Shown: positions 55,874-64,000 of the stretch, piece after piece
How the letters are laid out: each line of letters begins with the position of its first letter
How positions within the stretch are numbered: the stretch's first letter is position 1
Source: Scenedesmus sp. ARA3
Lineage: Eukaryota; Chlorophyta; Chlorophyceae; Sphaeropleales; Scenedesmaceae
Reading direction: 5' to 3'
Assembly: GCA_004335835.1 (NCBI GenBank)
Contig: RWJK01001124.1
Coordinates: forward strand, 107,793 to 171,792
DNA: 64,000 nt
The notes under the pieces: generated by a model
Seen by the model: only the letters and a program-made list of their open reading frames with translations
Databases searched by the model: none
What the model was told of the DNA's origin: nothing
Program-made: the position numbers and the translations under genes

Positions 55874-58800
55874 ATGCCTCCATTCTCGTCACTGCTCAAG
55901 CGAAAGGATGACGGGCTCAAGGTGTGCACGAAAGCAGCAGCAGCACAAGGCTAGGCCTGACAGCATGCCTCTGAATGTGTTGGGAGCAGTTGGTTTGATC
56001 TGGACCACCATGAGGAATGCTCAAAAGTATCAATTTTGCAGGCCAAAGACAAAAGGAGGGGTGGGAAGGACAAGCCACCTTCTCCCTTGCCAGATTCCCC
56101 GCCACAGGCACTGCCTGGAGATGAGTTTGCACTGGTGCGTGTTTAAAGTCTACACACAGCAGGCACCATAAGCCCTTGTACAGTACAAATATATCACATG
56201 CCAGCTATATCACAGATCCTGCCGGGGCATGCGAGGCTACAGCTGTGGACATATATCATTGCCGCCAAGCCCGCCCAGCACAGCTGGGCATGCTGTCCTG
56301 CAGCCACGACCTTCACTCTGCAACTGGTTCTCTGTCCGCTGTGATGTGTGCAGCCCACACGTGAAGTGGTGCGACCGCCCAACCAGTTGCAGCTGACAGA
56401 GGCAGAGCTAGCAGAGGAGATGGCCAAGATGCTCACAGCTAACAACCCTGCAGCGCCTCAGAACGTTGCCCGCTTCAACATGAAGGAGCGCTGCTACAAG
56501 TTTGACCCCATGGTTGAGCAGGTAGTGGTGCACTACGGCAGTGACGGCTGGCTGCTGCACAAAGCTGGCGAGGAAGCACGCAGGCAGGCTGAGTCAGAGA
56601 AAGCAGAGGCAGAGGCAGCTGCAAAGTTCCAAGCAGAGCTGGAGCGAGCGCTGCGGGACAAGGAAGCAGGAGCAGACGTAGAGCCGCCAGATGACAGCCG
56701 GCAGCTGCGCAACCAGTTCAACTTCAGCGAGCGTGCCGCGCAGACATTTACGTATCCGCTGCGGGATAGGGCGACCTACACAGAGCCTCCGCCAACAGCC
56801 ACTGTATCAGGTGCGGGGAGGGCTAGCGCAGCACTGCCGGCAAGGGCACAGTGCGGTGCAGCATGTTCAGTGTGCTAGGTGCATGCCATTGTGTAATATG
56901 ACGCAACTATTTTGCATAGGTATCTGCGCGCCTTCATGGCATTGTCAACAAGTGAAAAATGTTTCGCCTTCAAATTGTCCTTGTATGTGTGTCGAATAGG
57001 CGGCACCCACCGCTTGCAGGACAGCAGGCTGCTGTTGACAGATGTGACAGAGAGCTTTGCCACTGACGGGTCATCAGTCACTACTAATGTCCAAGCTTTT
57101 CTATAAACATTGGTGCACATGATGAACAAATAGCAAGGCAGCCGTGGCTAGCACACTCACGTGCCTTGCCTTGCGCATATGTAATCATGCAACAATTGAT
57201 TGCAGTGCAGCGCAACCTAGCGAGCGCACCTGCTGTTTCTGATGCAGGCTCTTGCTCTATGTGGGAGGTGTATGATGAGTACTGCAGGGACTTTGAGCGC
57301 CAGCGGCAAGAGGAGGCAGCAAAGCAGAAAGCAGCAGGCAAGAAGCAGCCAGCAGCAGCAGCTGCTGCAACGCAAGGCTCAGCAGCCAGCACAAGCAGCA
57401 GCGGCGCAGGCGGGGACACCTGTCGCAGCAGCAGTGTAGCTGCTGAGGATATATGGGCATGCAATGCTGGCATGCTTGATGGCCTGCGCATCCTGGACCG
57501 CATGGTGAACCAGAACACCTTTGCAGACATCACCATGGACTTCAAGTACTGGGATGACAGCAGCGATGTATTCAAGTAAGCAGAGCGCACAAACAAAGTT
57601 GACATGCGCAACCACTCTAGCTGGCAGCAGCAGCAGCAGCGGCGGCGGCGGCAGCGGCAGGCAGACAAAGTTTACAGCAGGCCAGTGCTTAGCAGGCAGC
57701 TCTTCATGCATGCAGATTGAGCAACGGGCAATTCGCAATCGCATACGCAGTCTGCTTATGCAGGCCACAGCGCATGTGTGCTATTCGTGGTGTCTGTGTG
57801 TTCACGCTATATCTGAATGTGTTCAACTGCGCCCAGAGTTTACCTGTGTTGTCTTGACAACAGTAGGCACAGACTGAGCAAAGCACAAACATACAACTGC
57901 TGCCTGCCTCCACCCCGCAGGCCTGGCGAAGGGTCGCTGCTGCCGCTATGGCAGTTCAAGTGCGAGAAGAGCAAGAAGCACGTGACCTCCATGTGCTGGA
58001 GCAGCCTGTACAGTGACCAGTTTGCAGTAGGCTACGGCAGTTTCCACTATCAGAAGCAGGGCACGGGCGCAGTCAGCGTATTCAGCCTAAAGAACCCATC
58101 ACATGCAGAGAGGACCATCACAACACAGTCAGGTGAGGCCAACCGCAGCAGCGTTGTCGGCACTGTGCTGAAACAGCGTGCGATTGTGCTGCAGCTGCCA
58201 GCCCAGGCATGCAGCAAGCGCCTGCTGCCGCAGTCGTGTCCAGCTGGTGCCTGCACATCAACTCTGGGACACTACCGGCCTGCTGGCTGTTTGCTGTATC
58301 CAGTTTATGCAAGCGGATGGTTGCAGCAAGCAGCAGTTGAGGCAGCACATCTCATGTCGTCCGCTTCTGTCTCTGCATGCTGTCAGGTGTGATGGCGCTG
58401 CACTTCCACCCCGAGTTTGCCAACCTGCTGGCAGTGGGCTGCTACGACGGCAGCGTCATGGTGTTTGATGTGCGCAGCCCATCTGACAAGCCCATCTGCC
58501 AGGCCTCAGTGAAGACCAAGAAGCATGCTGACCCTGTGTGGCAAGTCTGCTGGCAGGTGGGTGTGCTGCACTACACTGTTCACACCTGCAAGTGATATTC
58601 GCATTTCTTTGTTGACAGCAAGTGGTTGATGTTCCTCCCATGCTAGGCAATCCAGGCAGCGCCGCACGGGCGGTCAAGCCATTGTAAACTCAACACACAC
58701 TGCGTGACACACTTGTCGTCTGCTTGGCTGGCTGCCTGCTTCTCCTGCAGCCTGATGAGCTGCAGAAGACGCTGGCCTTTGTCTCCATCTCGACGGATGG

Positions 58801-60678
58801 CGATGTGCTGCTATGGACGCTGACCAAGGTGGAGCTAGTGCCAGAGCGGCTGATGAGGCTGCAATCAGCCTCCAAGGACAAGGCAGCAGGCGCAGGCGCT
58901 TCTGCGGTGGCAGCGCTGTCAATGTCGGGCAGCTTTGGCACAGGCATGGCAGCTGCGGCAGTGGCAGCAGCAGCTGGCAATGCAGCAGCTGCGGCTGGTG
59001 GCCGTGGCAGCGAGGCTGGCGCTGGTGCTGCTGACATCGTGGCCCAGCACACGGTTGGGGGGCTGTGCATGGACTTTGCGCAGGTAAGGCACAGCACCCA
59101 TGCCGCCCGCCACATAGCAGTGCGTCCCTAACAAATAATAATAATAATCTGTAGAGTAGTGGCAGGCTGAACCAAGTGCTTGTGCAGCTGTTTCGCGGGC
59201 GTGTGTGCCGTTGAAAAAGCAGCCGTGGCCAACCTGTATAGGCGGCATATCAGGCAGAGCTAGCGCTGAGCAGCACAGGTCATTGTCAATGCTGCTGCTG
59301 AACTTGTAGGCGGCTGGCCAGGAGAACACCTACCTGGTGGGCACTGAGGAGGGCTCCATTCACAAGTGCAGCAAGGCCTACGGCAGCGACTACCTAGCCA
59401 CATACAGCGGGCACGGCATGCCAGTGTACGCAGTCAAGTGGAACACCATGCACCCAGGGCTGTTCCTGTCGTGCAGCGCTGACTGGAGTGTCAAGGTGGG
59501 CAGGGCATGCAACGCAGCCTGTCGCTGGGCCAGACAATTGAGTGTAAATTCGCAAGGTCACCTGACCACTTGTCGTCGGTTACCAGCAGCTCGCTGTGTT
59601 GCAGTTGCGCGCTGCCTTTGACAGTTTGCACGCACCTTCCGCATGTGCATACGTCTATCGACACCTGCAGGAACTGCTGCATGTTATGACGTCCGTGCCA
59701 CCACAGGGAGCGGCAGTTGCTGAGATCACTTCTGCATGCACGGCTGCTGCTGCTGTGCGCAGGTGTGGGATGTGTTGCAGCCGCAGGCGCCGCTGATGAG
59801 CTTCGACTTGGGCGCAGCTGTGGGCGACATTGCGTGGGCGCCTTACAGCAGCACCGTGTTTGCAGCAGTGACTGATGACGGCAAGGTGCACGTGTTTGAC
59901 CTGGCGCAGAACAGGCAGCTGCCGCTGTGCGCGCAGAAGGTGGGCATGTTTGGAGGGTGTGCTGCGCCTGCAGGGGCGGTAGTTCGCATTGCAGCAAGGT
60001 TGCTGGCTGATTCTCAAGCGCACGCTGTGTGAACATAGCAGGAGTGCACCCACCCGCTGCATAGTGCACATCACCAGCAGCCACCACAGCAATATGATGC
60101 ACACACTACCAGCTGCTACGTGCCCTGCCGTTGCCTGACAACCTTTCATGTCTTATGTTTGGCGTACATGCGCTGTTGCTGTGTCCCGCAGTGCACCAAG
60201 AAGGCACGCCTCACGCGCGTGGTGTTCAACCCCAAGCACCCCATCCTGCTCATCGGCGACAGCAAGGGCAACGTGTCCGCGCTCAAGCTCAGCCCCAACC
60301 TGCGCCGCTGCAGGTAATACCAAGAACATAGAGCAGGTGGCACAGTGCATCATGACATCTGAGTTCAAAGCAGCCATGGGGCCGCCTTCTTGCGATGTGA
60401 GTGCGCGATATGCTGCTTAGCGATGCTAGCATCGCTGCACTGCAAACTGTTTTTTTCCTGCAACTCTTGGTACTGCAGCAAGCCGGACAAGCCGGGCGCC
60501 AAGGTGGAGGAGCTGGAGCGGCAGAAGCTGGACAAGGTGGTGGAGGTGGCACGCAAGAGCCAGGCGCCCGCGCTTGCGGCGGCTGCGGCAGAGGCAGCGG
60601 CAGAGGCGGNNNNNNNNNNNNNNNNNNNNNNNNNNNNNNNNNNNNNNNNNNNNNNNNNNGGCGGGTGGCAGCGAGTAG
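55874..60678 (+). CDS. ODA9: Axonemal outer-arm dynein intermediate chain 1 (IC78/ODA9/DNAI1)
   Basis: Exons: 55874-55921, 56042-56134, 56354-56810, 57248-57575, 57921-58132, 58387-58556, 58751-59083, 59310-59495, 59763-59939, 60192-60313, 60479 onward into the gap at 60610; all visible junctions are in phase, over 750 aa. Stretches nearly identical to Chlamydomonas IC78 are easy to see: EEMAKMLTANNPAAPQN, LRNQFNFSERAAQTF, TEPPPTATVSG, DRMVNQN, MDFKYWDD, PGEGSLLPLW, HFHPEFANLLAVGCYDGSV, VGTEEGSIHKCSKAY, WAPYSSTVFAAVT. The C-terminal half forms WD40 repeats. This protein bridges the outer dynein heavy chains to the doublet microtubule of motile cilia. An Ala-rich insert lies in exon 7 (about residues 480-540), and exon 11 ends in Ala/Glu-rich sequence. 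The stop is uncertain because of the gap; TAG at 60676-60678 is the likeliest. Confidence 0.95.
60610..60659. other. Assembly gap (N) in the last ODA9 exon
   Basis: 50 N bases, probably a placeholder length, inside GC-rich Ala/Glu-coding sequence. The 3' end of the dynein IC reading frame cannot be fixed because of it. Confidence 0.98.
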
Positions 60679-61604
60679 TAGGCAGGCGGCGGCTGGCGGC
60701 GTGCTGGTATCTGTTGTTTCACTGTGATCTTTTGCGCTGATGCTGTATTATGACTGACCACGATTGCGGGCGTAGCACTGCTGCAGCATGCATGGCATGC
60801 TTGCGTTGACTTGAGCGCCCTTGCTTCCTGCTGAAGTGAGTCACCAACCAGCGATCAACCTAAATAGAGTAGCAGGTCATGGATGTTGGCTTGTGGTTTG
60901 CGGAAGCAGACCCAGCTCCTGAGGGGTATAAAATTGGTACAACATGCAAGCAGGTCAACCATTGCAGGTCAATCATTGCATGCAACATAATGCGTACTCA
61001 CATAGCAAGAAGGGGCCCCCCAGGACCAGCACGGCTACTTCAACTTCCATGTTGTGGTGCTGCTGGGTGTGATTGAGCAGCTGTGGGGGCACTGTCGCAT
61101 CGCATCTTCACAAGGCCTGTTTTGCGCGCGACTCTCGAGTTTGTTAGTATCCAATGGCGGGTCCCGGCAAGGAAACTCACATCAGCTTGCTTGAAGCAAG
61201 ATTGTCAGACAACATGCTGCACCACCTCATACGATACACGTCTGCAATTGAAGCATCTTCCAGTCAACGCTGGCTTGTCGTGAGTCCGATTTCGCCTTCA
61301 TTGATCCTTCAAAGACTTTGACATTTTGCTGTTTGGCCGTGCTGCTGCCGTCTACTGGCACTCAGCAGAGCTGCTGGGCCATCTAGGCACAACATGTGCC
61401 AAAGCACTGAGATTGCTCGTACCGTGCAATTGCAAACACACTCACCCAGACAAATGCCGCAATACCCTCTGCAGCCTGAAGCTACGCTACCTACACAGCT
61501 GCCTACATCTGCCACTGCCATCGCTACGCTACCTACACCTACTGCTACCCCTAAACCCACACATACATTCAAGCCCTGCGAAGTGCCACACTGCTGCAGC
61601 CTGC
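60679..61604. other. Intergenic between convergent ODA9 and GNL3 3' ends
   Basis: 0.9 kb. The two genes converge here, so it should hold both 3' UTRs. I see a short direct repeat, GCTACGCTACCTACAC, near 61481 and again near 61523, and no gene. Confidence 0.5.
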
Positions 61605-63734
61605 TCACGACTCCATTGCATCCTCATACTTGCGGTCAGCATCTTCGCTGTCAGAGCCAGCTCCGTACTCTTCGCTGCTGCCTCCTTCCTGCTCTCCGTC
61701 CTCGCTGCCACTGCCGCTGCCTACATCGCTGCCGCTCATGCCCTCCTCTCCACTCTGTGCGGGTGGTAACACGGCAGCAGGAAGCAGAAGAGCCAGAGTA
61801 AAGCACAGCATCAGCAAGGTGCGAGGGAATAATGTGAGTTGAAGACGGCAGCAGAATATTACACAGGCGCAAGGCGATCCTGCTGGATGCTAACCAGCCG
61901 ATGTGGTGATAGATTGTGGGTGCCATATGGAGCCTTGTGCAGCCCACACGCAGCTGCCGCGCCAGAAGACCTGGCGCAGCAGCCAGAGCCGCTAGGTAAC
62001 GATTGACATCCGGCTGTGGTGTTGGTTGAACATACTAGTTGTGCAGCTACTTCACACAGCTGCACAACACTCTCGCAACCTTGCATGTGTATGCACCTGC
62101 TGCTGCAGCCAACTTCAGCGCAGCGCAGCATCCCACTGCCCGCTGCATCTCAGCTGCAAGTGCGCACTTGCAACATAATATGTCCTTCCTGCCATGTGCA
62201 GAACCACCAGCACATAGACCCGCACAGCCATCCCTTTCCCCAACAAAACTCCAAAACCCCGACTCACCGCTGCTTCCTTGATTCCATCAGCCTCATTCGC
62301 TTCATCAAAGTCAAAGTCGCTTTCATCCCCGTCAGCAGCAGCAGCAAACGAGGCAAAGTCTGCCTTGACCCGCTTCGCCTTCTTTTGCTCTGCCTTGGCC
62401 TTCTTGGGGTTGTGCTGGCCCACAGCATTGTACAGCTCCACATTCTGGCCTGCCTTGCCTGCTGCTGCTGCTGCTGCTTTGCCGCTGGTGCTGGGCGCAC
62501 CATCCTCATCGTCCATGGCATCTGCAGGGCGGCAACAACACACCAACTGACTTAAAAATATATCATGTAAGCCCAACTTCTGTGTCGCTATCTTGGTATG
62601 CACACGCCTGCCTGTATGCGGTCGCTGAGCTGCAACAAGCAAGCGCTGCATCATTGCTGCTGTCTCAGCATGTATGTTCCAGCAGCTAGCGCTGCTGCTG
62701 CTGCTGCCGCACTCACCCTCGCCATCTGCCGCCTGCTGCTGCTGCTGCTCCTCGGCCTCCTCCAGCTGCATTGCCACTGCGCCTGCTGACTGCGCCTCAA
62801 AGAATGCAGCGCCGTCATCCTCCAGGGAGGGCAGGTGCTGGATGACAGCTTTTGCCTCGTCAGCAAACACCCTGCAGGAACGCAGATGACGTTACAAATA
62901 CGGCAAATGTTCAACATGATGCTGCAGCAGAGGCAGGGTGCAAGACACGCAAGGTTCGCAGGGCAGGACGGAGTCAACAGTGATGGTAAAAGCTGGCTGC
63001 AGCACCAAACACTCATGGTTGGTTTCTGCAGCAGCAGCTGTGCATTGCGAGACAAAGGGCGCACAACAGCAGTTTCTGAGGCTTGATAAGACAAGCTGGT
63101 AGAGCAACATTGTGGGTGCCATATGGAGCCTTGTGCAGCCCACACTCAGCTGCCGCGCCAGAAGACCTGGCGCAGCAGCCAGAGCCGCTAGGTAACGATT
63201 GACATCCGGCTGTGGTGTTGGTTGAACATACTAGTTGTGCAGCTACTTCACACAGCTGCACAACACTCTCGCAACCTTGCGGCGCGCCAGCCTTGCCCAA
63301 TGCATGCTTATGCGCCGCAGCTGAGAAACCATCGCGATTTCATACGCGCTCTCAAACATTGGACAAGGTTAAACCGGCAATAGTAACGATACTTGCAGCA
63401 CACTCGGCAACTCACAGACCACAACAGCAGCGCAGCGCAGGGTTCAGCCATTCAAGTGCCTGCGCCACACACAGCCGCCCATGCTGTGACCACCTCAAAC
63501 AACCGACAGACACACACACCCAGCAGCACGCTCAACAGCCCACAACAGCAGCAGCACAGGGCGAGTGCCTAACGTCTTAAACGTTTCAGCCACTCACGTG
63601 TCTGCATCAAACTCCGCGGCCCAGCTCGTCACCACCTCTGCTGTGTTGTACTGCGTGTTCTTTGCCTTGGGCGGCAGCGTGTAGTAAGGGATGCGGCCCT
63701 CATTCCAGTCTTGCAGCACAATGCGCGCAGCAGC
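61605..63734 (-). CDS. GNL3: Nucleostemin-like nucleolar GTPase, C-terminal exons (5' off window)
   Basis: Minus-strand exons: 63734-63598, 62871-62717, 62521-62268, 61754-61605 (TGA); in phase, the last 231 aa. AARIVLQDWNEGRIPYYTLPP is the hallmark after the circularly permuted GTPase domain in nucleostemin/NSN1/GNL3. It is followed by VVTSWAAEFDADT, ADEAKAVIQHLPSLEDD, a Gln/Ala/Glu-rich linker, a Lys-rich patch (KKAKAEQKKAKRVKADF) and a Ser/Gly/Asp/Glu tail ending DRKYEDAMES. These proteins act in the nucleolus in 60S ribosome assembly. The GTPase domain lies beyond the right edge. A donor-like site at 63939-63938 may end the preceding exon, but that exon could not be confirmed. Introns 1 and 3 of this visible part each contain a copy of the same 172-bp element. 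Confidence 0.9.
61913..62084. repeat. 172-bp duplicated element, copy 1
   Basis: It lies in the last intron of the GNL3 gene. By eye it differs from 63109-63280 at a single base. It contains two hairpins: GCGCCAG/CTGGCGC with a 5-base loop, and an 11-bp stem GTTGTGCAGCT/AGCTGCACAAC with a 9-base loop near its 3' end. Confidence 0.93.
63109..63280. repeat. 172-bp duplicated element, copy 2
   Basis: It lies in the GNL3 intron between 63597 and 62872, in the same orientation as copy 1. It starts ATTGTGGGTGCC and ends GCAACCTTGC. The flanks show no obvious target-site duplication. Confidence 0.93.
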
Positions 63735-63794
63735 CTGCGCGACGACGAGATGAGGAAAGATGGCACAACATATGAGTGGAGCAAAAGCAACACA

Positions 63795-63850
63795 ACCGGA
63801 TGTGGCGCTCATTCCAGTCTTGCAGCACAGTTCGAGCAGCAGCCAGCGCC
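63795..63850 (-). pseudogene. Dead duplicate of a GNL3 exon start
   Basis: On the minus strand it encodes AARTVLQDWNERHIR, a diverged copy of AARIVLQDWNEGRIP from the exon starting at 63734, about 110 bp upstream of it. The acceptor CAG in front of the working copy is CTG here, so it should not splice. It is a tandem exon duplication that has decayed. Confidence 0.8.
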
Positions 63851-64000
63851 GTGGATGCGAGAAGCAATGAGAATGCGCAAAGCAGCGCAGCAGGAAGCTC
63901 ACACGTGTAGCACACGCAAAGCAATTGAACATACACTACCTTTTTGATAAGATAGCATGTGATCAGAATTGCTCTTGAGTTGTGGGTGCCGGATATTCGA

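Noticed and set aside
61913..63280. Helitron identity for the 172-bp element, because of its 3' hairpin.
   Set aside because: It lacks the TC start and CTRR end on either strand, and insertion between A and T is not evident.

Overview
This is nuclear DNA from a green alga, most likely Chlorophyceae. Genes are intron-dense (up to 21 exons, introns mostly 80-500 bp, GT-AG with a few GC-AG). Both strands are saturated with CAG/CTG/GCA triplets that give poly-Gln and poly-Ala in exons and CTG tracts in introns. An outer-arm dynein intermediate chain close to Chlamydomonas IC78, a plant-type CAP-G2 and a nucleostemin C-terminus close to plant NSN1 all point the same way. The standard genetic code fits: the 1371-codon CAP-G2 and several glutamine-rich genes contain no in-frame TAA or TAG. 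The window has two assembly gaps (49750-49825 and 60610-60659).

Layout. Positions 29-2065 (minus): a CCCH zinc-finger RNA-binding protein, 3' end off the window. 2673-3714 (minus): a small one-pass membrane protein resembling the Coa1 cytochrome-oxidase assembly factor. 5167-13897 (plus): condensin II subunit CAP-G2 in 21 exons that join in phase, with a complete PHD finger inside. 15035-37526 (plus): four tandem copies (A1-A4) of a leucine-zipper/Gln-rich family; A1 is a pseudogene. 40363-53164 (plus): two tandem copies (B1, B2) of a second family with a basic N-terminus; B1 has one in-frame TAA. 55874 to about 60678 (plus): the outer-arm dynein intermediate chain (ODA9/IC78/DNAI1). 61605-63734 (minus, 5' end off the window): C-terminal exons of nucleostemin/GNL3.

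Main discovery. Families A and B appear to be one superfamily. They share an N-terminal coiled coil, a central module of the form 'N-x-ETM-x2-E ... W-x2-V-x3-L-x-L-x3-Q', a long Gln/Ala-rich region, and a C-terminal module with a Tyr/Trp-Pro-Phe/Tyr-x-Pro core followed by Ala-Leu-Asp. The arrangement recalls green-algal bZIP-like proteins, but family A has a zipper and no basic region and family B has a basic stretch without the bZIP signature. I could not run a profile search, so this is inference. Together they occupy about 38 kb and show birth-and-death evolution: an A1 pseudogene, a nonsense codon in B1, drifting splice donors and apparent gene conversion between B1 and B2.

The gaps between tandem copies (1.7-4.7 kb) hold no gene I can support. 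They carry minisatellites, fold-back sequences and dispersed short repeats, listed individually.
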